NCBI GenBank assembly: GCA_020632655.1
Contig: JACKFD010000012.1
Coordinates: 62,001 to 126,000 of the forward strand
DNA length: 64,000 nucleotides
DNA from: Spirochaetaceae bacterium
GTDB lineage: Bacteria > Myxococcota_A > UBA9160 > UBA4427
Reading direction: 5' to 3'
The notes under the pieces: model-generated
Databases searched by the model: none
Seen by the model: the letters and a program-made list of their open reading frames with translations, nothing else
What the model was told of the DNA's origin: nothing
Made by a program: the position numbers and the translations under genes
In this document: positions 43,223-51,504 of the stretch, in pieces
How the letters are laid out: each line of letters starts with the position of its first letter
How positions within the stretch are numbered: position 1 is the first letter of the stretch

Positions 43223-44245
43223 TCAGAGTGCGTGCCAGTCGCGTCCGCGGTAGACGAACTCCGCGCTGCGGGCTGCCAGCAGGATCGCGAAGTCGACGAC
43301 CAGGGCGCGCGGGGCGCCCGGCACCCGCAGCTTCAGCTCCTTGGCGCGAGCGATCATCTCGCCGAGCACGGTGTCGAGGGCGAGCTCGTGCTTGCCGGTC
43401 GCCCGAGCGACCCGGCGGCGGATCTCGGCCCGGTGCTGGCGGAGGAACGCGGCGGCGGTCTGCGAGCGCGCCGAGCACTCCTCCGCGGAGCGGAAGAAGC
43501 GTCGCAGGTCCGCGTCGTAGGCGCGTGAGGGCAGCGCGTGGTAGCGCTCGCGCTTCGCGCGGTAGTGCTCGCGAAGGGTCGTCTTGAGCCGATGGAGCGG
43601 GTCGGGTCGGGCGCGACTGCGGATGGGCGGACGTTTGCCGGCGAGGCCGGCCATCAGCTCGTCGACGTACTCGAGCTTGCGCAGGGCGGGCCAGCCCTTG
43701 TACTGGCGACGCCAGCCGGATCCCGGCGTCAGCCAGAGCGCGAAGGTCTCCGCGAAGTCCTCGTCCGGATGACTCTGGGCGTACCAGTGCGGCAGGTGGA
43801 CGACGTAGCGTCGGCTGCCGGGATTCGGGCGGTAGTAGTCGGGGTAGGGCTCGGTCGAGGAGCCGAAGATCTCGCGCCATTGCCGGCGATGGTGGAGCCG
43901 GTAGGCATGCTGCATCGCATGCCCCGCCTCGTGTCGCAGCAGACGCAGGCATTCGGCGCGGGTGCCCCCCTCGACCTCGAGGATCTGCCTCCGCTCGAGG
44001 CGCTTGAGGCGCGGATGGGCGAGGTAGAAGGGAATCGCGATGCCCGGAATGCCGGCCGGGGAGAACCACTCCTCGGAGAGCCAGCAATGCGGCTTCATCC
44101 GCAGGTCGCGGGCCTCGAGCTCGTCGTAGAGCTGCTCGATCAGCGGGGCGAGCCAGGTCCCATCGATCTCGACACCCAGGTCGCAGAGCCGCCACTCGAG
44201 CAGCTCTCGATCCGTGCACGTCTCCCAGGGTCGGCGGCGCGGCAT
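43223..44245 (-). CDS. Putative zinc-binding metallopeptidase
   Basis: A 340-residue soluble protein with HEAGHAMQHA near residues 107-116, a zincin HExxH motif, followed by a conserved ETFALWLTP segment that probably supplies the third ligand. It matches the uncharacterised 'putative zinc-binding metallopeptidase' group. Its gene sits directly upstream of a Ddl-like ATP-grasp gene. The product could trim or modify a peptide made by that ligase, or act on the wall; neither is shown. Confidence 0.82.
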   Translation of the reverse strand: MPRRRPWETCTDRELLEWRLCDLGVEIDGTWLAPLIEQLYDELEARDLRMKPHCWLSEEWFSPAGIPGIAIPFYLAHPRLKRLERRQILEVEGGTRAECLRLLRHEAGHAMQHAYRLHHRRQWREIFGSSTEPYPDYYRPNPGSRRYVVHLPHWYAQSHPDEDFAETFALWLTPGSGWRRQYKGWPALRKLEYVDELMAGLAGKRPPIRSRARPDPLHRLKTTLREHYRAKRERYHALPSRAYDADLRRFFRSAEECSARSQTAAAFLRQHRAEIRRRVARATGKHELALDTVLGEMIARAKELKLRVPGAPRALVVDFAILLAARSAEFVYRGRDWHAL

Positions 44246-44436
44246 CGCGCGAGTCTAGACCAGATGCGGCTGCTCGCTCTGCTCGGAGCGGATTCCGGTG
44301 TCGATGCGCTCGCGTGGCGAGGTAGGCTATGGGCTCTCCGGCCGCGGCGCGCGACCCGGGAGCCGGCGACGATGCCTCCGGCCGCTCGATCGCGCCCGCC
44401 TCGACCCATCCCCGACTGCCTCGCCGAGGAGCCCCC

Positions 44437-45585
44437 ATGCTGACGAAGTTCGACGACTACCCGATCCACCAGACGCCCGAGCCCCTGGCGGTCGTGGCGA
44501 CCTCGGACCGACACGCCTACGACCGCTACTGGTTCAACGGCTATCAGGACGACGGCGCCTTCTACTTCGGCATCGGCGCCGCCGTCTACCCGAACCTCGG
44601 CATCGTCGACTGCGGGCTCAGCATCGTCCACGACGGCGAGCAGCACGCCTTCCACGGCTCGCGCCGAGCGCCCGCGGAGCGCAGCGAGATCGAGGTCGGC
44701 CCGTTCCGGATCGAGATCCTCGAGCCGATGTTCTCGCTGCGCATCCGGCTCGACGAGAACGAGACCGGGATCTCGGCGGACCTGCTCTGGATCCCGCGCA
44801 CGGCGAGCTTCGCCGAGGAGTTCCAGCGCTCGAAGCGCACGCCGACGAGCGGCGCCCGACACATGGAGGCGACGCGCTTCAATCAATTCGGCCGCTGGAA
44901 GGGCTGGATCCGCTACGGCGGCCGGACGGTCGAGATCGATCCGGCCCGGGTCTACGGGACGAAGGACCGGTCCTGGGGCATCCGACCCGTCGGTGATCCC
45001 GCGCCCCCCGGTGCGCCGCCGACGGAGCTGCCGGCGATCAACTTCCTCTGGTTCCCGCTGCATTGGCAGGAGCGCTGTACCCACGCCGGCATCTTCGAGA
45101 ACGAGCACGGCGTCTGCTGGCACTGGGACGGGATGATCATGCCGACCTACGAGCGGCGCGAGGACATCCCCGGGATCGAGGATCCGAAGATGGAGCCCCT
45201 GGCCGGCGTCGACCATGCGATCCACGAGTTCTTCCCGGGCACGCGTCGTGCCCGGCGCGCCGCGGTCTCCCTCAAGCACCTCGACGGGCGTCTGACCGAG
45301 ATCGAGCTCGAGAGCCTGCTCGTCTTCCGCATGAAGGGCATCGGCTATTCGCATCCCGAGTGGGGGCACGGCAAATGGAAGGGGGAGCTCGCGATCGGAG
45401 GCGAGTCCTGGAAGATCGAGGACTGCGCCAACATGGAGCTCCCGAACCAGCACATCCAATCCGTCGTCCGCGCCCGCCTCGCTTCGCCCTCGGGCGAGCA
45501 GCAGGGCGTCGGTGTGATGGAGCAGATCCACATCGGACCGAGCCGCCGCTACGGCTTCAAGGAGTTCCTCGACCCCGCCCGCTGA
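44437..45585 (+). CDS. DUF7064/7065-like protein (AttH-like double lipocalin type)
   Basis: A 382-residue soluble protein. KFDDYPIHQTPEPL, DRYWFNGY, GAAVYPNLGIVDCGLSIV, RFNQFGRWKGWI and TKDRSWGIRPVG are features of a beta-rich family common in steroid- and lipid-degrading bacteria. Its reaction is unknown. GAGGAG precedes ATG 44437. It starts a plus-strand run of genes up to the VOC protein, but shared function is not evident. Confidence 0.8.
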   Translation: MLTKFDDYPIHQTPEPLAVVATSDRHAYDRYWFNGYQDDGAFYFGIGAAVYPNLGIVDCGLSIVHDGEQHAFHGSRRAPAERSEIEVGPFRIEILEPMFSLRIRLDENETGISADLLWIPRTASFAEEFQRSKRTPTSGARHMEATRFNQFGRWKGWIRYGGRTVEIDPARVYGTKDRSWGIRPVGDPAPPGAPPTELPAINFLWFPLHWQERCTHAGIFENEHGVCWHWDGMIMPTYERREDIPGIEDPKMEPLAGVDHAIHEFFPGTRRARRAAVSLKHLDGRLTEIELESLLVFRMKGIGYSHPEWGHGKWKGELAIGGESWKIEDCANMELPNQHIQSVVRARLASPSGEQQGVGVMEQIHIGPSRRYGFKEFLDPAR

Positions 45586-45668
45586 GGCGGTCGCCGCTCG
45601 ATTCGAAGGCTGCGATACCCTTGCGCGTCGGCGCCGCCTCTTGCGGTCCCGTCTTCCGGGAGCTCCAC

Positions 45669-45950
45669 ATGGCCGACATCGAGATGTGCCGGGATCACGG
45701 CCTCGAAGAGGACGAGGCGCGTCGTCGGATCGAGGGGCTCGCGGAGCGGATCGCCGATCGGCTCGGCGGGACCTGGTGCTGGGAGGGGGACGAGGCGGTC
45801 TGCGAGGCCCGGGGTGCCAAGGCGCGGGTCCGTTACGACTCGACCTCGATCTCGCTCGCGGTGACGCTGCCGCGGTTGATGCGGCCCCTGCGAACGCGTC
45901 TCGAGGCGAAGGTCGAGGAGTATTTCGAGCGCTACTTCGGTCGTGACTGA
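45669..45950 (+). CDS. Polyhydroxyalkanoic acid system family protein
   Basis: A 93-residue protein: ARRRIEGLAERIADRLGGTWCWEGDEAVCE and the tail PLRTRLEAKVEEYFERYFG (quoted in part) match the small PHA-system/granule-region family. The role is unknown, and no PHA synthase gene is visible. GGGAG precedes ATG 45669. Its last 8 bp overlap the following glycosyltransferase gene. Confidence 0.82.
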   Translation: MADIEMCRDHGLEEDEARRRIEGLAERIADRLGGTWCWEGDEAVCEARGAKARVRYDSTSISLAVTLPRLMRPLRTRLEAKVEEYFERYFGRD

Positions 45951-46962
45951 GCTCCTCGCCGGAGCGAGCGCCCCGGACGGGTCTCGCCTGCACGGCCGCG
46001 CCCATGCCGCGATCCGCAGCTGGGGCGCGGGCATCGTCAATCACGGCGGGTACGACGATCTCGCGCGCTGCCTCGAGAGCCTCGCGGTCCAGTCCCGGAG
46101 GCCCGCCTGCGTCGTGGTGTACGACACGGGGGTGTCGCCCGAGCGCCTCGAATGCCTGCGCCGCGACTGGCCGGGCGTCCGCTTCGAGTCGGGTCCGAAC
46201 GTGGGCTACGCCGGTGGGGCGAATCGGGTGGTCGAGCGGCTTCGGGACGAGGCGGCGCCCGTCGACTTCGTACTGCTCCTGAATCCGGACGTGTTCCTCG
46301 AGCCGGACTTCGCCGCGAGCCTGATCGACGCGATGGAGGCGTGTCCCGAGGTCGTGATCGCGACGGGCAAGCTGCTGCGCGCGGACGGGGTCACGATCGA
46401 CAGCGCCGGCATCGTCCTCCCGCGCCATCGCAGGCCACGCGACCGCGGCAGCGAGCAGCCCGACCGCGGGCAGTACGAGGCGCGCGAGCGCGTCGATGCG
46501 GCGAGCGGTGCGGCGATGATGCTGCGCGCGGGCGCGATCGATGGACTGACGATCGAGGGCGAGCTCTTCGACGAGACCTTCTTCGCCTACCACGAGGACA
46601 CCGATCTGTGCTGGCGCGCCCGTCGCCTCGGGCACGTCATCCTCTACGAGCCCCGCGCCGTCGCGCGTCACGCCCGCGGCTGGCAGAAGGCCGCGCGCTT
46701 CCGGATCCCCGCCGCGGTGCGCCGCCACTCCTTCAAGAACCACTATCTGCAGCTCGTGAAGAACGAGACCCTCGGCGGGCTGCTCGCGAACGGTCCCTGG
46801 ATCGTCGGTTGGGAGCTCTTGCGGCTCGGCTTCGTGCTGCTGCGCGACCGGGAGATGCTGCCGGCCTACCGGGAGGCGTGGCGGCTCCTGCCGGTCGCCC
46901 GCCGTCGCCGCCGGCTCGTGCAGGCCCGGAGCGCCCGGGGCAGGTCGGAGCACATCCGGTAG
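45943..46962 (+). CDS. Glycosyltransferase family 2 protein
   Basis: A 339-residue GT2 (GT-A) enzyme. IVNHGGYDDLARCLESL opens the nucleotide-sugar domain; LLLNPDVFLEPDF holds the metal-binding acidic site; DETFFAYHEDTDLCWRAR is the ED-containing acceptor block. It matches rhamnosyl-type transferases that act on polysaccharides. The GTG start overlaps the end of the PHA-system gene by 8 bp. Confidence 0.92.
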   Translation: MTELLAGASAPDGSRLHGRAHAAIRSWGAGIVNHGGYDDLARCLESLAVQSRRPACVVVYDTGVSPERLECLRRDWPGVRFESGPNVGYAGGANRVVERLRDEAAPVDFVLLLNPDVFLEPDFAASLIDAMEACPEVVIATGKLLRADGVTIDSAGIVLPRHRRPRDRGSEQPDRGQYEARERVDAASGAAMMLRAGAIDGLTIEGELFDETFFAYHEDTDLCWRARRLGHVILYEPRAVARHARGWQKAARFRIPAAVRRHSFKNHYLQLVKNETLGGLLANGPWIVGWELLRLGFVLLRDREMLPAYREAWRLLPVARRRRRLVQARSARGRSEHIR

Positions 46963-47057
46963 CATCCGCCCCTACGCGCCCGATCGTCCCGAGGGCCCGC
47001 AGCCGGGGCGAGGACGAAGAGAAGTAGAGAAGAGACGAGGAAGAGAGGAGACCGCGC

Positions 47058-47534
47058 ATGTCGACCGCTGTTGCCGAGACCGGAGAGATGGCTCGCCTCG
47101 AGATCCGCAAGGGTGTCGACGGGCGGCTTGCCGTGGGCGGCCTCGAGCTCGTCGCCTGCCGTCGCGAGGTCGGGGAGATCGACGGCGGCATCACGCTCTA
47201 CGTCTGGAGCGCGCTGCCGGACGAGGCGCGCGAGCTGCTGCGGATCGACCTCTTCCGGAACCGACCGCACTACCACGCGCCGGCGGAGAACGAGGCCGAG
47301 ACGCGCATCCCGCCCGAGGACCCGGTCGCCTGGGGCATCGACGCGATCACCGGTCGGGCGCCGGAGCTGCTGCGTCAAGGTGGCTTCGACGGCGTCGCCG
47401 AGCGGGTCGACCTCGCGGCCCTGGCCGCGGCCGGTCCCGCGATGCGCGGACTCTTCGACGGGCTCGCGGAGCCGACGGAGGTCTCCTATTTCGAGGTGCC
47501 GCGCGCGGTCCTCGAAGGACTCGCTGCGAGCTGA
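47058..47534 (+). CDS. Hypothetical protein
   Basis: A 158-residue soluble acidic protein. LELVACRREVGEIDGGITLYVW and LLRIDLFRNRPHYHAPAENEAETRI look like a compact beta-rich domain, possibly His-containing, and the C-terminal half is helical (RAPELLRQGGFDGVAERVDL). I do not recognise the family with confidence. GGAGA precedes ATG 47058. The last residues (LEGLAAS) and TGA form unit 1 of a 35-bp repeat array. Confidence 0.8.
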   Translation: MSTAVAETGEMARLEIRKGVDGRLAVGGLELVACRREVGEIDGGITLYVWSALPDEARELLRIDLFRNRPHYHAPAENEAETRIPPEDPVAWGIDAITGRAPELLRQGGFDGVAERVDLAALAAAGPAMRGLFDGLAEPTEVSYFEVPRAVLEGLAAS

Positions 47535-47650
47535 TGCCCGCCGCCCTCGAAGGACTCACGGCGAGCTGATGCCCGCCGCTCTCGAAGGACTCACGGCGAG
47601 CTGATGCCCGCCGCTCTCGAAGGACTCACGGCGAGCTGATGCCCGTCGCC
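47511..47650. repeat. Four 35-bp tandem repeats spanning a stop codon
   Basis: Units at 47511-47545, 47546-47580, 47581-47615 and 47616-47650 each begin CTCGAAGGACTC; units 2-4 are nearly identical. A partial fifth copy follows. Each unit holds CTGATG, in which a TGA and an ATG share one A. Confidence 0.97.
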
Positions 47651-47734
47651 CTCGAAGGGGAAGCGGCGTCGGCAGCACCGACCGGATGCGAGCGGAGGCG
47701 GCCATGGCGCACATCGAGTCGATCAGCGCCGTGA
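47534..47734 (+). other. Chain of stop-start overlapping mini-ORFs
   Basis: ATG 47534 shares its A with the TGA of the preceding gene. It reads MPAALEGLTAS and then TGA at 47567-47569, whose A begins the next ATG. This repeats at 47569 and 47604. A fourth ATG at 47639 opens a 31-residue frame (starting MPVALEGEAAS) ending at 47734, 31 bp inside the VOC gene. Whether any is translated is unknown. Confidence 0.5.
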
Positions 47735-48090
47735 CCCTCGTGACGGCGGACATGGCCCGGGCGGTGCGATTCTACGAGGCGCTGGGATTCGAGCGGCGCT
47801 ACGGCGGCGGGAGTGCCGACTTCACGAGCTTCCACGTCGGCGAGGGATATCTGAACCTCGCACTCCGCCGCGATGCCGGCGACGTCGATGGCTGGGGCCG
47901 GACGATCCTCTACGTCTCCGACGTCGATGCCATGCACGAGCGGGTCCGCGCGGCGGGCTTCGTGCCCGAGTTCCCACCGCGCGACGCACCGTGGGGCGAG
48001 CGCTACTTCCACGTGCGGGACCCCGACGGACACGAGCTCTCGTTCGCGCGCCCCCTCGACGGCGACGCCGTCGCGCGGACGGCGCGTTAG
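47704..48090 (+). CDS. VOC (glyoxalase/bleomycin-resistance) family protein
   Basis: A 128-residue single VOC domain made of two beta-alpha-beta-beta-beta modules. VTADMARAVRFYEALGFERR and YFHVRDPDGHELSFARPL are typical; metal-binding candidates are a His in HVRDPDGHEL and a Glu near it. The substrate is unknown. GGAGG lies 6 nt before ATG 47704; ATG 47686 is possible. It is downstream of the mini-ORF chain. Confidence 0.88.
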   Translation: MAHIESISAVTLVTADMARAVRFYEALGFERRYGGGSADFTSFHVGEGYLNLALRRDAGDVDGWGRTILYVSDVDAMHERVRAAGFVPEFPPRDAPWGERYFHVRDPDGHELSFARPLDGDAVARTAR

Positions 48091-48134
48091 GCGACGCGCG
48101 GCCCTGCGGAGGGCGGCGGTCGGCCCGATCAGCT

Positions 48135-48812
48135 TCAGGTCGCGTGCGTCTCGGCCAGGATCCGCGCCGCTGCGGCGGCGACGTCGTCTTCGACGTGGTC
48201 GCAGCCGGCGGGCGCCGCGGGATTCCGTCCCGAGACGCCCGAACGCAGCAGGATCGTGCCGCGGCAGTCTGCGTGACGACCGGCGAGCACGTCGCGTGGG
48301 CTGTCCCCGACCATCCAGCTCTGCGCGAGGTCGATGCCGTGCTCCCGGGCTGCGCGGAGCAGGAGGCCGGGGCCGGGCTTGCGGTCCGGATGCTCGATCA
48401 CGTCGGGGCCGGCCCCGCCCGACTCGACGGGGCACGCGTAGAAGGCGTCGATGCGCGCCGACGGCGCCTCGGCCGCGAGCAGCTCGGCGAGCCGCGCATG
48501 GATCCGATCGAGCCCCGCCTCGTCGAGTCGGCCCCGACCGAGAAGGGGCTGGTTCGTCACGACGATGCAGAGGAAGCCCGCGTCTCGGAGCCGCGCGAGA
48601 CCGTCGCCGGTCCCGGGCACGAGGCGCACGGCCGCCGGGTCGACCAGCTCGTGCACGTGCTCGATCAGCGTCCCGTCCCGATCGAGGAAGACCGCCCGCC
48701 GCTTCCCGATGCCGGGCTTCGGCGGGAGGGGCGCAGCGGGGGCGGCGTCGGCATTCGCCGGATTCGGGTCCATCGGCGGCCGAGCATCGCGATCCCGGCG
48801 CCGGAAGGCCAC
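48135..48812 (-). CDS. HAD family phosphatase, GmhB-like
   Basis: A 225-residue HAD-IIIA phosphatase: FLDRDGTLIE (nucleophile Asp and acid/base Asp), VVTNQP, RKPGPGLL and MVGDSPRDVLAG. It matches D-glycero-D-manno-heptose-1,7-bisphosphate 7-phosphatase, but the usual zinc loop is degenerate: one Cys (YACPVES) and no CxC. It is divergent from the phosphoheptose isomerase gene, which supports a heptose role. GTG 48812 has GAGGA upstream; ATG 48773 is possible. Confidence 0.8.
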   Translation of the reverse strand: MAFRRRDRDARPPMDPNPANADAAPAAPLPPKPGIGKRRAVFLDRDGTLIEHVHELVDPAAVRLVPGTGDGLARLRDAGFLCIVVTNQPLLGRGRLDEAGLDRIHARLAELLAAEAPSARIDAFYACPVESGGAGPDVIEHPDRKPGPGLLLRAAREHGIDLAQSWMVGDSPRDVLAGRHADCRGTILLRSGVSGRNPAAPAGCDHVEDDVAAAAARILAETHAT

Positions 48813-48938
48813 CCGTCCTCAGGAGGCATGGCGCCCTCGGGCTGCGCGCATGCCGCGCGTCGCGAACCGGGTGCCGGGCATCTCGAGGGCGCGCTGGTCT
48901 ATGCTCGCGCGCGGCCGGGGCGCCTCGGCGGGAGCGCG

Positions 48939-49520
48939 ATGACGGACTTCGAGGACTTCACGCAGGACTACTTCGACGCGCTCCAGGCGGCTGCGCGTCG
49001 ACTCGACCCGAAGGCCCTCGCCGCGACTCTCGACGTGTTGCGCGGGGTCGCCGCCCGTGGCGCCACCCTCTGGATCGCCGGCAACGGGGGCAGCGCCGCC
49101 CTCGCGGATCATACGGCCTGCGAGATCGGCAAGGGGACCCACGTCGAGCCCCACCCGCCGATCCGGGCGGTCTCCCTCGCGGCGAACGGGCCCATGCTGA
49201 CGGCAATCGCCAACGACGTCGCCTACGACCAGGTCTTCCGCCGGCAGCTCGAGATCCACCTGCGCGAGGGCGACGCGCTGCTCTGCATCAGCACGAGCGG
49301 GCGTTCGCCGAACGTGCTCGAGGCCTGCCGCTACGCCCGCAAGCGGGAGGCGCCGACGGTCGCCTTCGTCGGCTACGACGGCGGCGAGCTCGCGCGGCTC
49401 GCCGATCACGTCGTGCACGTGCCGGTCGACAACTGCGGCATCTCCGAGGACGTGCTGCAGAGCGTGATGCACGTGCTGACGCAGTACCTCGAGCGGGAGC
49501 GCCGGGCGCGGCCCGCCTAG
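48939..49520 (+). CDS. gmhA: SIS-domain phosphoheptose isomerase
   Basis: A 193-residue SIS protein. WIAGNGGSAALADHTACEIGKG and STSGRSPNVLEA are the phosphosugar loops and ADHVVHVPVD...CGISEDVLQSVMHVL the closing helix (quoted in part), as in GmhA, which converts sedoheptulose-7-phosphate to heptose phosphate for lipopolysaccharide. GGGAG precedes ATG 48939. Divergent from the GmhB-like gene. Confidence 0.87.
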   Translation: MTDFEDFTQDYFDALQAAARRLDPKALAATLDVLRGVAARGATLWIAGNGGSAALADHTACEIGKGTHVEPHPPIRAVSLAANGPMLTAIANDVAYDQVFRRQLEIHLREGDALLCISTSGRSPNVLEACRYARKREAPTVAFVGYDGGELARLADHVVHVPVDNCGISEDVLQSVMHVLTQYLERERRARPA

Positions 49521-49557
49521 CGCGGCTGCGGCGCGCCGGCGGCCGGGGGAGGGGACG

Positions 49558-51504
49558 ATGAAGGGCCCGCGCGACGTCGAGCCGATCCGGGCGCAGGACG
49601 ACGAGATCGAGCGGCATCTGCGGGACGCGCAGCTGCCCTCGCTGCTCGTCGCCCTGGCCCATGTGACCGGGGACGACTCGCTCCTCCAGGACGACCTGCG
49701 TCCGGAGGACGGATTCCTCGCAGCGGCGCAGGGGGGCTACGACGAGGCTCGCTGCGACCGCGCCCGGGCGCTCTGCCTCGACGCGCTGCGGCGCCATCGC
49801 GACGCGGGCTGCCCCACGCCTCCGCCGCCGGACGACGCACGCCTGCGTCGCTGGCTCGAATTCCTCGCGCGGCAGGTGGACCTCGACCGGACGCTGCCCG
49901 TGCTGAAGGCGGAGCTCGCTCTCGACGGCGCCGACGTCCGCGCACCCGCGTGGCGGAAGTCGACGGTCGCGCCGGAGCGGTCCTTCCGGGTCGCGATCAT
50001 CGGCGCGGGGATGTCGGGCCTCGTGGCGGCGCTGCGACTCCAGCAGGCGGAGATCCCCTTCGTGATCTTCGAGAAGAGCGACGGCGTCGGCGGCACCTGG
50101 CACGACAACGTCTATCCCGGCTGCCGCGTCGACGTCTCGAACCACTTCTACAGCTACTCCTTCGCCCAGCGCCTCGACTGGCCCCAGCTCTTCTCGCCCC
50201 AGGAGGTGCTGCTCGACTACTTCCGGACCTGCGCCGATCGCTTCGACCTGCGCCGACACGTCCGCTTCGGCACGGAGGTGACCGAGGCCGTCTTCGACGA
50301 GGCGCGGGGCGTCTGGAACCTCGGCCTGCGCACCTCGGACGGGGCGACCGAGCGCTTCGAGGCCCAGGCGATCGTGAGCGCCGTGGGCCAGCTGAACCGG
50401 CCGAGCTGGCTGGACATCCCGGGACGCGAAGACTTCCGCGGGCCCGCCTTCCACTCGGCGCGCTGGCGGACGGACGTGCCGCTCGAAGGGCGGCGGGTCG
50501 GCGTGATCGGGACGGGGGCGAGCGCCTGCCAGCTGATTCCGCCCGTCGCCGATCAGGCGGACTCGCTGGTCGTCTTCCAGCGCACGGCGCCCTGGCTCCT
50601 GCCGACGCCCGACTACCACGCCCCCGTGCCGGAAGGGCTCCGCTGGCTCTTCGAGCACGTGCCGCACTACGCGGCCTGGTACCGCTTCTGGATCTTCTGG
50701 ACGACTTCGGAGGGACTGCTCGGCTCGGTCGAGGTCGAGGACGACTGGCCGCATCCCGAGCGTTCGGTGGGTCGCGCGAACGACGCGATCCGCGAGATGC
50801 TGACGGCGTACCTCGCGGAGGCCTGCGCGGGCGATCAGGCGCTCTTCGAGAAGATGCTGCCCGACTACCCGCCCTTCGCGAAGCGCTTCGTCCGGGATGA
50901 CGGCCTGCTGCCCGCCACGTATCGCCGCGACGACGTCACCCTCGAGACTACGGGCATCGAGCGCATCACGGAGCGCGGCGTGCGCCTCGTCGACGGCCGC
51001 GAGGTCGAGCTCGACGTGCTGATCTACGGGACGGGCTTCAAGGCCTCCGACTTCCTGGTGCCGATGACGATCGTCGGACGTGGCGGGCGTTCGCTGCACG
51101 ACGTCTGGCAGGGCGATGCGCGGGCGCATCTCGGGATCACGCTACCGGGCTTCCCGAACCTCTTCCTGCTCTACGGCCCCAACACGAACATCGTCGTGAA
51201 CGGCAGCATCATCTACTTCTCGGAGTGCGAGGTCGACTACCTGGTCGACTGTCTGCGCTTCCTGCTCGAAGGCGGACACGCGGCGATCGACTGTCGAAGC
51301 GAGGCCCACGATGCGTACAACCGACGGATCGATGCTGCGAATCGGCGTCGGGCATGGGGGGCTTCGGACGTGAGCGCCTGGTACAAGAACCGCTTCGGGC
51401 GGGTCTCGCAGAACTGGCCGTGGGGGCTGCTCGCCTACTGGGACCAGACCCGCGCGATCGATCCGGCGGAGTACGAGGTGCTGGGGAGCACCGACGGCCC
51501 TTAG
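49558..51504 (+). CDS. Baeyer-Villiger-type flavin monooxygenase (HAPMO-like)
   Basis: A 648-residue FAD/NADPH monooxygenase converting ketones to esters or lactones. FAD loop GAGMSG at 149-154, BVMO fingerprint FRGPAFHSARW at 293-303, and NADPH loop GTGASA are intact. The ~140-residue N-terminal helical extension is as in 4-hydroxyacetophenone monooxygenase. GGGGAGGGG precedes ATG 49558. Its stop overlaps that of the convergent kinase gene by 4 bp. Confidence 0.92.
   Translation: MKGPRDVEPIRAQDDEIERHLRDAQLPSLLVALAHVTGDDSLLQDDLRPEDGFLAAAQGGYDEARCDRARALCLDALRRHRDAGCPTPPPPDDARLRRWLEFLARQVDLDRTLPVLKAELALDGADVRAPAWRKSTVAPERSFRVAIIGAGMSGLVAALRLQQAEIPFVIFEKSDGVGGTWHDNVYPGCRVDVSNHFYSYSFAQRLDWPQLFSPQEVLLDYFRTCADRFDLRRHVRFGTEVTEAVFDEARGVWNLGLRTSDGATERFEAQAIVSAVGQLNRPSWLDIPGREDFRGPAFHSARWRTDVPLEGRRVGVIGTGASACQLIPPVADQADSLVVFQRTAPWLLPTPDYHAPVPEGLRWLFEHVPHYAAWYRFWIFWTTSEGLLGSVEVEDDWPHPERSVGRANDAIREMLTAYLAEACAGDQALFEKMLPDYPPFAKRFVRDDGLLPATYRRDDVTLETTGIERITERGVRLVDGREVELDVLIYGTGFKASDFLVPMTIVGRGGRSLHDVWQGDARAHLGITLPGFPNLFLLYGPNTNIVVNGSIIYFSECEVDYLVDCLRFLLEGGHAAIDCRSEAHDAYNRRIDAANRRRAWGASDVSAWYKNRFGRVSQNWPWGLLAYWDQTRAIDPAEYEVLGSTDGP

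Noticed and set aside
4741..47650. CRISPR-like regular repeats at 4741-4860, 7221-7346, 33761-33880 and 47511-47650
   Set aside because: Units are directly contiguous with no unique spacers, differ between loci, and there are no cas genes.
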